Origin: Streptomyces laculatispora
Lineage (GTDB): Bacteria; Actinomycetota; Actinomycetes; Streptomycetales; Streptomycetaceae
Length of the DNA stretch: 36,810 nucleotides
Assembly: GCF_017353455.1 (NCBI RefSeq)
Contig: NZ_JAFMPZ010000061.1
Span: 1 to 36,810, forward strand
Direction: 5' to 3'
Position 1 is the stretch's first letter. Every line of letters starts with the position of its first letter. The notes under the pieces are model-generated. The model was not told where the DNA came from. It saw only the letters and a program-made list of their open reading frames with translations, and searched no databases. Below are positions 27,939-35,866 of this stretch, one piece after another. A program made the translations under genes and the position numbers.

Positions 27939-29027
27939 GTGTCCAGCCCGGAGTTCACCCGACCCGACACGCGTCCCCTGCGACTGCGAGACGTCACCAT
28001 CGCCAATCGGGTGTGGATGTCGCCGATGGCCCAGTACGCCGCGGCCCCCGACGGCAAGCCGACCGACTGGCATCTCGTGCACTACGGCGCACGAGCGGTG
28101 GGCGCGGTCGGCCTGATCATGGTCGAGGCCAACGCCGTGGGACCGCTGCACCGGACCACGTCGGCCGACCTCGGCATCTGGAACGAGGAACAGGCCGCCG
28201 CGCACCGGCGCCTGACCACGTTCATCCGAGAGCGGGGCACCGTACCAGGGATCCAGTTGCAGGCCGCCGGCAGGAAGGGGTCACACCTGCTTCCCTGGGT
28301 GGGCGCGGGGCAGAACGGTTCCGTGAGCGTGGCCGACGGCGGCTGGCAGACCTTCGGGCCGTCGGCGGTGGCCTTCGGCGACCTGAACCAGCCGCGGGAG
28401 GCCGACCACGCCGACCTCGACGAGGTGGTCGAGGCGTTCGCCCGCGCCGCCCGGATGGCCCACCTCGCCGGATACCAGGTGGTCGAGATCCAGGCATCGC
28501 ACGGATACCTTTTGCACGAGTTCCTGTCCCCGCTGTCCAACCACCGCACGGACGAGTACGGCGGAAGTCTGGCCAACCGGATGCGGCTGGCGCTGCGCGT
28601 GGGCCGCGCCGTCCGGGACGCATTCCCGGCGGAGAAGGCGGTGTTCGTCCGGATCACCGCCACGGACTGGCTCCCGGGCGGGATCACCCTCGACGAGGCG
28701 GTGGGATTCGCCGAGGAACTTGCGGCGGTGGGCGTCGACCTCCTCGACGTCACGTCGGGACTGGTGGTCCGGGACGAGGCGGCCCGCCCGCCGGCGCGGG
28801 ACGGCGTCCACGTCGACTTCGCGGCAACACTGCGGAACGCGACGGCACTTCCGGTCGCCGTGGTCGGACGGATCGAGAACCTGTCGCGAGCCGGCGAACT
28901 GACGACGAACGGCCCGGTGGACGCCGTGATGATCGGACGCCCCCTTCTGCGCGACCCGTACTTTTCCCTCCGCGGACATTCCGCGGACAAGGCGGCCTGG
29001 CCCGACCAGTACCAGCGCGCCCTGTGA
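27939..29027 (+). CDS. Old Yellow Enzyme family NADH:flavin oxidoreductase
   Basis: The 362-residue FMN enzyme belongs to the YqjM-like branch: RPLRLRDVTIANRVWMSPM, GIQLQAAGRKG, HGYLLHEFLSPLSNHRTDEYGGS, and VVGRIEN and MIGRPLLRDP at the phosphate site. It would reduce activated alkenes with NAD(P)H. Three positions depart from the family pattern: the Cys that tunes FMN (Cys26 of YqjM) is Ala31, the first His of the substrate pair is Gln185 (QASH, with His188 kept), and the usual QLxHAGRK reads QLQAAGRK. GAGGAAGAGAG precedes GTG 27939. ATG 27909 lacks a ribosome-binding site. Confidence 0.88.
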   Translation: MSSPEFTRPDTRPLRLRDVTIANRVWMSPMAQYAAAPDGKPTDWHLVHYGARAVGAVGLIMVEANAVGPLHRTTSADLGIWNEEQAAAHRRLTTFIRERGTVPGIQLQAAGRKGSHLLPWVGAGQNGSVSVADGGWQTFGPSAVAFGDLNQPREADHADLDEVVEAFARAARMAHLAGYQVVEIQASHGYLLHEFLSPLSNHRTDEYGGSLANRMRLALRVGRAVRDAFPAEKAVFVRITATDWLPGGITLDEAVGFAEELAAVGVDLLDVTSGLVVRDEAARPPARDGVHVDFAATLRNATALPVAVVGRIENLSRAGELTTNGPVDAVMIGRPLLRDPYFSLRGHSADKAAWPDQYQRAL

Positions 29028-29218
29028 AGCCGCCCGGCGCACGGACCCGCGGGCTCAGTCCACGTAACGTGCGGCCGGCGGGGTCGCGTTCGGGTCGGCC
29101 CCACGCTCGTATTGCTACGGCGAGGACCCATGTACCTCTCTGTAGTCGTCGATCGCTTCTTTCATAGGTGCCCGCCGTCGCAACACCGTGCCGTCGGGGC
29201 GTCCGCGCAGGCCACCGT

Positions 29219-29270
29219 GTTTCACGGGTCGTTTCCTTTCCCTTGACCCGTGAAACGCACCCCTGAAACG
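29219..29270. promoter_or_regulatory. TGAAAC repeats and -35 box before the serine recombinase
   Basis: A perfect 12-bp inverted repeat (GTTTCACGGGTC at 29219-29230, GACCCGTGAAAC at 29245-29256, 14-nt spacer) is followed by a second direct TGAAACG (29264-29270). TTGACC at 29243-29248 could be a -35 box. It is either an autoregulatory operator or a recombination (res-like) site. Confidence 0.55.
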
Positions 29271-29279
29271 ATCCGAGGG

Positions 29280-30161
29280 GTGAACACCGACCCGCGCAGG
29301 CTCGTCGAAGTGCACCCCTGCCCGATGTCCACCTGCCGGGCCCCGGCCGGCCCCCCGTGCCGGACCAGCGCGGGCAAGGTCGCGCTCAAGTACCACACCG
29401 CCCGCTTCCAACTCGTCCCCTCGCTCCGCTCAGAACTCCACATCACCACCCCGGCCGTGCGGCATCCCGGTTCGCTGTGGACCGCCCTGCCCGCCGTGCA
29501 GGCCGGGGCGACGTCTGTGCCGATGGAGGTCCGGCCCGGCTACGCCCGCGTATCGACCCGGACACAGGAGATCAGGTCGCAGGTCGACGCACTCGAAGCC
29601 TGCGGCGTGCGCCGCCTGTTCCAGGAACGCATCAGCTCCCGCGTGCGCGAACGACCCGAGATGAAGACCGCCCTCGCCGCCGCCCGCGAATACCTCTCTC
29701 TCGGCGTGAAGGTCACCCTCGTCGTGCACGAGATGAAACGACTCGGCCCTGGCGCCCTCGAACTCCTCAAGGTCGCCGAGGAACTGCGCGACGCCGAGAT
29801 CGAGCTCGAATTCCTCACCGGCCCACTCCAGGGCAGGCACGACCCGGCCGGACACGGCGCCGCCCTGTTCGCCTTCTTCGCCGCCATGGCCGAATCCGAA
29901 CGCGACTACATTCGCGACAAGACCCTCGAAGGCCAGGAAACCGCCCGCGCGAAGGGCAAGGCCATCGGCGGCGTCAAGGTCTCCGACGAGGACATGCTCG
30001 CCACCGCCCTGCGACTGCGCGACGAAGAACACTTCTCCCTGCGCGAAATTGCGGCCCGAGTGGTCATCCGGACCGGCAGCAAACGCGGCCGGCACCCCGC
30101 CCCGGCAACGGTCATGCGGATGCTCCGCGAGCACGACGAGAAGACCGCTACAGCCCCATAG
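29280..30161 (+). CDS. zinc-finger/serine-recombinase fusion
   Basis: The 293-residue product has two parts. Residues 1-70 form a small zinc finger (Cys14, Cys19, Cys27, His39; VHPCPMSTCRAPAGPPCR and KYHTARF) known as a free-standing domain in actinobacterial plasmids and integrative elements. Residues 84-293 form a small serine recombinase of the resolvase/invertase type: YARVST with the nucleophile Ser92, AAMAESERDYIRDKTLEGQETARAKGK, and a C-terminal helix-turn-helix (FSLREIAARV and PAPATVMRML). The usual LDRLGR reads MKRLGP, an active-site variation. The start at GTG 29280 gives the usual N-terminus of the zinc finger; GTG 29250 is inside the inverted repeat. Confidence 0.82.
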   Translation: MNTDPRRLVEVHPCPMSTCRAPAGPPCRTSAGKVALKYHTARFQLVPSLRSELHITTPAVRHPGSLWTALPAVQAGATSVPMEVRPGYARVSTRTQEIRSQVDALEACGVRRLFQERISSRVRERPEMKTALAAAREYLSLGVKVTLVVHEMKRLGPGALELLKVAEELRDAEIELEFLTGPLQGRHDPAGHGAALFAFFAAMAESERDYIRDKTLEGQETARAKGKAIGGVKVSDEDMLATALRLRDEEHFSLREIAARVVIRTGSKRGRHPAPATVMRMLREHDEKTATAP

Positions 30162-30307
30162 CCAACTAGCTTCGGTCACATAGCGTTACTTGTCGCTTCG
30201 TCGTTCCTTCGGGAGAGCAAGGCCGAATACGCGACACCTCCCACATGCGAGCCCACCAGCCTCAAGTCCGCATTACGCCACAAGCTTGACAAACCTGATT
30301 CCACAGA

Positions 30308-30602
30308 ATGCGGATGTGGCACTCCATGTGGCTCAGCCGGATTACCGAGGCCGTCGCCGCAGCCGAGCAGCGGGAGGCCGAACAGCGGCAGGGCGAGGAG
30401 CGGCGGCCGCCTACCCCGACTGGAGAGTCGAGCTCGGCTCGGCCAGGGCCGCCCTCCGATCGAAGTGCACGCCGGCCACTGCCACGCCGCGGGGAAGCGG
30501 CGACGGGCCATCGACCGGGACCAGGCCCTCACGTTGCTGGCCGACGGGGTCCGGTCCTGCGCGCACTGCCGGCCCGACACGGACCTCGGAGTGCTCGGGT
30601 AG
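30308..30602 (+). pseudogene. DUF6233-type gene with two frameshifts
   Basis: The first frame reads MWLSRITEAVAAAEQREAEQRQGEERRPP. A second frame then contributes PDWRVELG, and a third reads GRPPIEVHAGHCHAAGKRRRAI, DQALTLLADGV and CAHCRPDTDLGVLG up to the stop at 30600-30602. Joined, they match the pattern of Streptomyces DUF6233 proteins as I remember it (coiled N-terminus, DW-x-x-E-x-G, GRPP, HxGxCH, CxHCRPDTxLG). Two single-base shifts near 30415 and 30445 break it. The function of the family is unknown. Confidence 0.6.
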
Positions 30603-30609
30603 CACCCGG

Positions 30610-31527
30610 TCAGGCGCTCTTCGGCTTCGGCGCCGCGGCCTTCTTTCTTGTGGTCTTCTTCGCTGCGGACTTCTTTGCCGGAGGCTTCTTCGCAGCTGCC
30701 TTCTTGCGGGGCTTCATCTCGTGGACCGTGGCGTGATCGTCCTCGTCTCGGCTCTTCTTGGCCTGCTTCACGCTGGCGTTCAGTGCTGCCATCAGGTCGA
30801 TGACCTCGCCCGGCTTCTGTTCTCCATCCTCGGCCGGTGGCGGGAGTTCCTTGCCTTCCGTCTTTGCCTCGATGAGCTTCTTCAGGGCGTCGCGGTACTG
30901 GTCACGGTAGCCACTGATGTCGTCGGTGGCCATCGAGTCCATCAGCGCCATGGCCTGTTTGATCTCGCCCTCATCGAGGTCGACGGCGTCCGGGGCGAGC
31001 TCGGCCGACGAGCGCACCTCGTCCGGCCATTTCATGGAGTGGAGGACGAGTGCGTCGTCGCGGATGCTGAGCAGGCCCAGGCGCTCACGGTTGTGCCACG
31101 CGAACTTCGCGATCGCGGCCTTCGAGGTCCGCTCCAGTGCGCGCCGCAGAAGAACATAGGGCTTCGCAGCCACGGCGCCGTCGGCCGACAGGTAGTAGCT
31201 GTCGGCAATACGCACCGGGTCGATCGATTCGCGGTCGACGAACGCGACGATCTCGATCGCTTTCGCGGTGGGCAGCGGCATCTGGTCAAGCTCTTCCTCG
31301 GTGACCGGGACCGTCTGGTCCTTGGTGAGCTCGTACCCCTTGCCGATGTCCTCCTGGCCGAGCTCCTCGCCGTCGATGTCGCACACCTTCCGGGTGCGCA
31401 CCCGGCTCATGTCTTCGAGGTGCACCTGATGGAAGTGGATCGAATGATCCGCAGTGGCCGACGAAACCCTGATAGGGATCGTGACCAGGCCAAACGAGAT
31501 CGCACCGCTCCAGATGGTGGACGGCAT
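30610..31527 (-). CDS. ku: Ku protein of non-homologous end joining
   Basis: The 305-residue bacterial Ku begins MPSTIWSGAISFGLVTIPIRV, the usual start, followed by RTRKVCDIDGEE, the bridge region and SYYLSADGAVAAKPYVLLRRAL. The Ku core ends near residue 255. The C-terminal tail, from about 270, is rich in Lys, Ala and Pro (KKAAAKKPPAKKSAAKK) and in homologues aids DNA binding and ligase recruitment. It forms a homodimer ring on DNA ends. It lies close to a DNA ligase gene transcribed the other way (32016), with a small conserved gene between, so an end-joining locus is clear. Streptomyces often carries several ku copies. Confidence 0.96.
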   Translation of the reverse strand: MPSTIWSGAISFGLVTIPIRVSSATADHSIHFHQVHLEDMSRVRTRKVCDIDGEELGQEDIGKGYELTKDQTVPVTEEELDQMPLPTAKAIEIVAFVDRESIDPVRIADSYYLSADGAVAAKPYVLLRRALERTSKAAIAKFAWHNRERLGLLSIRDDALVLHSMKWPDEVRSSAELAPDAVDLDEGEIKQAMALMDSMATDDISGYRDQYRDALKKLIEAKTEGKELPPPAEDGEQKPGEVIDLMAALNASVKQAKKSRDEDDHATVHEMKPRKKAAAKKPPAKKSAAKKTTRKKAAAPKPKSA

Positions 31528-31703
31528 TCATACCTCCCAGACCCCCTGCGGTTGCCGGGAAGCAGTCCGGGCGCCGACTAGGGAGACACCTGGCCAAGCC
31601 AGGGGCGACCGGGCCACCGCCCGTACACCGATCCTCACGCCGCCGAGCTGCACCCGCATCCGGGCCAGGTGCGCGCGGCGCCACCACGGGCCACATTGGA
31701 GGT

Positions 31704-31928
31704 ATGGATACTCCCCCGATCGTGGTCCACCGGCCAGCACCATCCGGCGGACGGCTCGTCACGGTGCACATCAACGGCCGCCACGAATCGCTCGGGCTTG
31801 CCCACAGTGACCACGACGTCATCGTGTTCCTCGCCGACGCGGGAATGGCAGACCCGGAGCGGGCCCTCGATACGTCGTCCCTCGTCGAGTGGCGGGGTGC
31901 CGCCGCCCACGAATACCCGGAGACGTGA
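31704..31928 (+). CDS. small conserved protein at the Ku/ligase locus
   Basis: The 74-residue product (MDTPPIVVHRPAPSGGRLVTVHINGRHESLGLAHSDHDVIVFLADAGM) has alternating hydrophobic strands and no signal peptide or Cys. I do not recognise a named domain, but short proteins of this shape are, to my memory, found next to ku in streptomycetes. GGAGG lies only 1 nt before the ATG, so initiation may be leaderless or weak. It is divergent from ku and about 90 nt before the ligase on the same strand. Confidence 0.6.
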   Translation: MDTPPIVVHRPAPSGGRLVTVHINGRHESLGLAHSDHDVIVFLADAGMADPERALDTSSLVEWRGAAAHEYPET

Positions 31929-32015
31929 CTGTGTCCGAAGCGGCTACTGCCTTCCGCCGGCCTCGACGTGGCGGGGCGCACGGTCGGGCACACCAATACG
32001 CGGCGGCGTGAAGTC

Positions 32016-32891
32016 GTGGACTTCCCGATCAAAGCGGCACTGGCCCGCGCCGTACCCACCCTCCCAGCCGGGCCCGGCTGGTGGTTCGAGCCCAAATTCG
32101 ACGGCCACCGCACCGTGCTCGTCCGCACCGAAGAGTCGGTGACCCTGTACGCCCGGTCCGGCCGCGTCGTCACCCAGCACTGGATGGACCTGGCCGTGGT
32201 CGCGATGCAGCTCTGGCCAGGGACGGCGCTTGACGGGGAAGCGGTGATCTGGAGAGATGGTCGCCTGGACTTCGGGGCCGCCCAGTCCCGTGCAGCATCA
32301 GGGCCGGCTCGCGCCCGCGCCCTCGCCATCCGACACCCAGCCTCCTACGCGGTCTGGGACCTCCTGCAGCACCCAGACCCGGCGATCGGGGACTGCCGCG
32401 CGTTGCCGTACACCGAGCGGCGCGCGCACCTCCTGGACGTGCTGGCCGACGTAGGGCCGCCGATTCAACCCGTTCCCGCGACCGACGACCGGGGCACCGC
32501 CCTGCACTGGTACGAGGTGCTTCAGGGGCAGGGCATCGAAGGCGTAATCGCCAAGCGGGCCACGGCCGGCTACCCCTCGGGGCGGCGCGGCTGGGTCAAG
32601 ATCCGTCATACGGAGACGGAGGATGCGCTTGTCGTCGGCTACACCGGGCCGCCGCTCCGACCCCACCGCCTCGCGCTCCTCGTCGGCGACGAGGGCGGGC
32701 CCGCCCAGCTATCGGCCAGGCTCGAACCCGTTCTCGCCGGCCGCATCGGGGCCGCCCTCACCAGTGCGTTCGTGACAGGCGAGCGACACATCCACGGCGG
32801 GACGTACCACCACATCGACACCGACCTCATCGTCGAAGTCCTCGCCGGGTCCGGGCGGCATGGAACGCTGACCGTGACCCGGATGCGGTGA
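32016..32891 (+). CDS. stand-alone ATP-dependent DNA ligase (LigD ligase-domain type)
   Basis: The 291-residue product contains the adenylation and OB-fold domains: EPKFDGHR with the adenylated Lys27 (motif I), LDGEAVIW (motif III), EGVIAKR (motif IV) and GWVKIRH (motif V). No polymerase or phosphoesterase domain of full LigD is present. The frame is open to 31968, but GTG 32016 gives VDFPIKAALARAVPTLPAGPGWW, the normal N-terminus of these ligases. With Ku it should seal double-strand breaks. Other LigD domains are presumably encoded elsewhere. Confidence 0.9.
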   Translation: MDFPIKAALARAVPTLPAGPGWWFEPKFDGHRTVLVRTEESVTLYARSGRVVTQHWMDLAVVAMQLWPGTALDGEAVIWRDGRLDFGAAQSRAASGPARARALAIRHPASYAVWDLLQHPDPAIGDCRALPYTERRAHLLDVLADVGPPIQPVPATDDRGTALHWYEVLQGQGIEGVIAKRATAGYPSGRRGWVKIRHTETEDALVVGYTGPPLRPHRLALLVGDEGGPAQLSARLEPVLAGRIGAALTSAFVTGERHIHGGTYHHIDTDLIVEVLAGSGRHGTLTVTRMR

Positions 32892-32903
32892 CCCCAAGTC
32901 AGG

Positions 32904-33185
32904 TCAGGGAGTGACCTTGTACTTCACGACGGTGTCGGCGCAGCCCTTCGCGAGCTTCTCCAGCGCCCCGCGCTCCTCGGTGTCCGTGGTGAGCTTCCAC
33001 CGCAGCTTCGTCGCGACCCAGTCGGCACCGTAGATGCTCTGCGCGGACGCGGCCGACGGGAGCCACTGAGCCGGATCGCGGTCGGCCTTGCTGCGATTCG
33101 TCTTCGCCGTGACCGCTACCAGCGACCGTTCAGCGGTGAGATCGTTGGCGTACTGCTCGCGCCGCTCCGCATCCCACTTCGATGC
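32904..33185 (-). pseudogene. C-terminal remnant of a DUF1524-type HNH nuclease
   Basis: The minus strand reads KWDAERREQYANDLTAERSL, then VTAKTNRSKADRDPAQWLP and YGADWVATKLRW, ending TVVKYKVTP and a stop at 32904-32906. This is the end of a family of secreted actinobacterial HNH endonucleases (GmrSD-C/DUF1524-like). N-R-S-K-x-D-x-D-P-x-x-W-x-P is the characteristic segment. The HNH motif itself lies upstream in intact members and is lost here, since similarity stops at about 33185. No start is available. Confidence 0.65.
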
Positions 33186-33688
33186 TTCAGCTGGCGGGCA
33201 GCGTCATTCGGACCCTGGGATATTCCTACGGTGATGAGGCCCTTCGAATTTCTCCACCCACCGCTCAGGTGCTGGCCAGACATGCTCACTTGGATTCCCC
33301 ACGCTGGAACACGCGGTGGGTACACCGATGGCGAGAACGGAGGTCGCCGCTGAGCGGGTTGGGGAGGAGAGCAGCTACCTATGGCCTACCTGGCAAATGA
33401 TCATCTGGCGGGTTCGTGGGACCAGGAGCGCGGCCAGAGGTCGGCCTCGACGCGGAACCGCCGGCTCGCTGGATACGGAGAGCGACCCGGTCGGCGGTTG
33501 CCCGGCTGTCGATGTACTCGTCTCTGATCGTGCGGAGGTCGTGAGTTCGAGCTCTGACCAGGTAGACGGTCGGCTTGGTGATGCCCCGAGGCCGCCTCGC
33601 GGGCTTGAGCCCGGTGCCGCGACTGACGAACCTGGCGAAGAGTCGTGTCCTACCGGCTCGAGGCGCGGCCAACCGCCCCCGCTACGTC
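33186..33688. other. 500 nt without a supportable gene
   Basis: Frames here have no domain similarity I recognise. A minus frame (about 33400-33600, RPRGITKPTVYLVRARTHDL) is open but lacks a supportable start. The region lies between the HNH remnant and the next gene's stop and probably holds deleted-gene debris. Confidence 0.4.
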
Positions 33689-34486
33689 CTACTCCTCCGG
33701 TTCCCAGGCGCGGAGCAGGTCGAGCAGCCCTGCGTCTCCGTCAACGTGCAAGGATTCGGCCGGGATACGGTCGTACAAGTAGATGACCAAATCACTGGCC
33801 GTGCCATGGATGGAGGCGCCGACTGCGTGCGAGTCCTCGCTGGTCGCGGCAGTGGGCGCGGGGATGCGGGTGGAGCGTGCGCCGTCGCCGTCGACCTTGA
33901 GGCGCCAGGAGCGGCCCTCGGCGGTGTGGAAGTCGAAGGCCGTGGGCTTGTGCGGCCAGGCGCTGGGCGTCGCGACGCAGGTGAACAGGAACTCCTCGAC
34001 ACCGTCGAGGGCGACCTCGGCCGGCAGCGGCTGCGGGGCGCCCGCGGCGAGATGGGCGTCGTAGGTGTGCACCGCGCTCTCCTGGACCCGGTGCCGGGCG
34101 ACTCCGCCAGAGGTCCGCGGCGTCTGCAAGGCGCTCCACCACGCCCAGCAGCCGGCGTCCGGGCCCGCCTCCCGCAGGGCGCTCAGCAGAAGCTGCGTCG
34201 ACGCGGCCAGCCAGGCCAGCAGGGCCTCACGCTCCCGCGGCACTTCCAGAGCGGCGCGCGCAGCGGTGGCCTCGGCCGGGGGAGCGTCGGCAGGCCCCGC
34301 GCCGACGATGGCGGCCCAGAAACGGTCTCCCCCACCCAGGTGCTTCACCAGATCGAGCAGCGTCCACTCGGGGCAGGTCGGCACCTGTGCGTCGAGACTG
34401 GGCGCGGCGGCGACCGCGGCGCGGAAGGCGGTCGACCGTTCATCGATCAGTCGCAGCAGGTCAGGGAACTCAAGATTCTTTTCCAC
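33689..34486 (-). CDS. maleylpyruvate-isomerase-family (mycothiol-dependent fold) protein
   Basis: The 265-residue product has the DinB-like four-helix N-terminal domain of mycothiol-dependent maleylpyruvate isomerases (FPDLLRLIDERSTAFRAAVAAAP, CPEWTLLDLVKHLGGGDRFWAAI) and the MDMPI C-terminal domain from about residue 165 (VEEFLFTCVATPS, TAFDFHTAEGRSWRL, GTASDLVIYLYDRIP). CPEWT and the downstream HRVQESAVHTYDAH supply the metal-binding His/Glu pattern. The start is GTG 34486. A small palindrome lies 12 nt upstream. The family includes many actinobacterial members with unknown substrates. Confidence 0.88.
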   Translation of the reverse strand: MEKNLEFPDLLRLIDERSTAFRAAVAAAPSLDAQVPTCPEWTLLDLVKHLGGGDRFWAAIVGAGPADAPPAEATAARAALEVPREREALLAWLAASTQLLLSALREAGPDAGCWAWWSALQTPRTSGGVARHRVQESAVHTYDAHLAAGAPQPLPAEVALDGVEEFLFTCVATPSAWPHKPTAFDFHTAEGRSWRLKVDGDGARSTRIPAPTAATSEDSHAVGASIHGTASDLVIYLYDRIPAESLHVDGDAGLLDLLRAWEPEE

Positions 34487-34497
34487 GCCGGATGTCT

Positions 34498-34516
34498 ATC
34501 ACCGTGCTCCGGTGAT
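34498..34516. promoter_or_regulatory. operator-like inverted repeat
   Basis: ATCACCG-N5-CGGTGAT lies 12 nt upstream of the GTG at 34486 and could bind a dimeric repressor. The remaining sequence to 34749 shows no gene. Confidence 0.45.
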
Positions 34517-34749
34517 CGGACAGCGATTTTCACAGTCGCCGCCGGTTGGCCATTGCGGACGTCGTCCTCGCCTCCCACCGCTCGGGTGACAAGCGCTGCG
34601 AGGACGCTGGTGGTGGCGGTACGCCCGGCGTCGTGCCTACGTAGAGGGCTGCGGGTGGAGTCGCGCTGTAACAGGGATTCCTGGTGGAGGACTGACATGT
34701 CCAGCAGGCCCAGTGCTCCGGCTTGTACTTCAGGGTCCTCGTTCGGTTC

Positions 34750-34779
34750 GGGCGGGCAGCAGGTCTCAACTGCCCGCCC
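34750..34779 (-). terminator. terminator of the small secreted protein gene
   Basis: Perfect 10-bp arms GGGCGGGCAG and CTGCCCGCCC with a 10-nt loop lie 18 nt past the stop at 34798. Confidence 0.75.
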
Positions 34780-34797
34780 AAGAGCATCAATTCCGAG

Positions 34798-35175
34798 TCA
34801 GCAGCTGCGCCACTCGATCGATGCGTAGCCGAGGAGGGGGTTGTTGGTCGGTGTGGCCACCCGGAAGGTGATCGTCGTCCCCTTAGGTCCGGCCTGCGGG
34901 CTGTCGACCTCCTTGTTGGTCCACCTGTCCCAGAAGCGCGTGAAGGGGCACCGTCCGTCCGCGCGGTCGTCGCGGACCCAACCCGTAGCCACGTTCCCGC
35001 AGATGTCCCCCTCCGTGGCGCCTTCGGCCCTCTCCCGGTAGAAGTGGGTGCAGGCTACGGCGGATTTTGTCGGCTGGCTTGCCACCGTCGACGGAGCGGT
35101 GGCCCCTGCGGGAGTTGCCATGAAACCGGCGAGCAACATCGTGCCTCCGGCGATGCTGGCGACAGCCTTGCGCAT
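34798..35175 (-). CDS. small secreted protein, function unknown
   Basis: The 125-residue product starts MRKAVASIAGGTMLLAGFMATPAGATA, a Sec signal peptide with cleavage expected near AGA-TA. The mature part has four Cys (ACTHF, ICGN, RCPF and the last residue, WRSC), consistent with two disulfides, and a Trp/Asp/Arg-rich middle (GWVRDDRADGRCPFTRFWDRW). The ATG at 35175 has GGAG 8 nt upstream; a TTG 6 nt earlier is in frame but unlikely. I do not recognise the family. It ends in a strong hairpin. Confidence 0.75.
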   Translation of the reverse strand: MRKAVASIAGGTMLLAGFMATPAGATAPSTVASQPTKSAVACTHFYRERAEGATEGDICGNVATGWVRDDRADGRCPFTRFWDRWTNKEVDSPQAGPKGTTITFRVATPTNNPLLGYASIEWRSC

Positions 35176-35274
35176 ATGCAAGCTCCTTCGATGAGGCCGA
35201 ATGAACCGTTCCGGGTTCGGTAGAGACTCTAGATTGTGGCTGTGACCTGCTGTTTTTGTGTGTTCTGGTAGTGG

Positions 35275-35384
35275 GTGGGCTTGCGGATGCCGGCGCGGGC
35301 CTGGCGCCAGGCTTCCAGGGTGGGGCGGACGAGTTCCCAGCGGGCGTCGGACAGGTCACTTGGGTAGGACTGTGAGGGCTGCAT
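35275..35384 (-). pseudogene. IS5-family transposase N-terminal fragment
   Basis: The ATG at 35384 opens MQPSQSYPSDLSDARWELVRP, then TLEAWRQARAGIRKPTH, the start of an IS5-type transposase related to the copy at 35867. After about 38 residues similarity ends and the frame stops near 35229. The rest of the element is missing. Confidence 0.65.
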
Positions 35385-35640
35385 GATGCCTGGGTACGTG
35401 GCTGGAGCCGACCTGGGCAGGGCGTGTGCCGAGGCATCTGGTGCACCGGGGCGCGGATTCGCAGACCAGGATGAACCAGGTCGCTTCTGAATGAGACGGG
35501 AGCTCTTATGAGAAACCCGGCGCATTACTGGTCCACGGATTACCCCATAAGCCGCTTTCCCGGTGAATCACCATTCAGGCGTCCATATTTGATCGCTCAG
35601 AACCAGAGCAGAACACCGAATATGCGAACCAAACGCTCAC
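35385..35640. other. no gene seen
   Basis: This stretch has lower GC than its surroundings, notably 35500-35640. It holds no frame with recognisable character and probably represents target DNA of the IS5 element. Confidence 0.4.
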
Positions 35641-35866
35641 TTAGAGGGCGTTTATGCAGGTCAAGATAAGTAAGTGCCTTATGTGAGTGGCCTACTTCGA
35701 TGCGGTTCACCCTGTAGATGCTGAATGCCGCTCGGTAAGGCGTGGACCTCGTTGCCCGTCTCATCCGCTTCTGGTCTCGAAAACCCGTCTGACGTAGAGA
35801 TGCGACAGAACCTCCTGACCTTCTGCGGAACGGACCCTTCCGGCTCGGCCGTGATCACGCTGGGTC

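Noticed and set aside
31968-32015. Upstream extension of the ligase frame to GTG 31968
   Set aside because: The extra 16 residues do not look like the family N-terminus, which begins at GTG 32016.
33530-33565. tRNA-like T-loop (GTGAGTTCGAGCTC)
   Set aside because: No acceptor stem, D-arm or anticodon arm can be placed upstream, and the T-stem pairs poorly.
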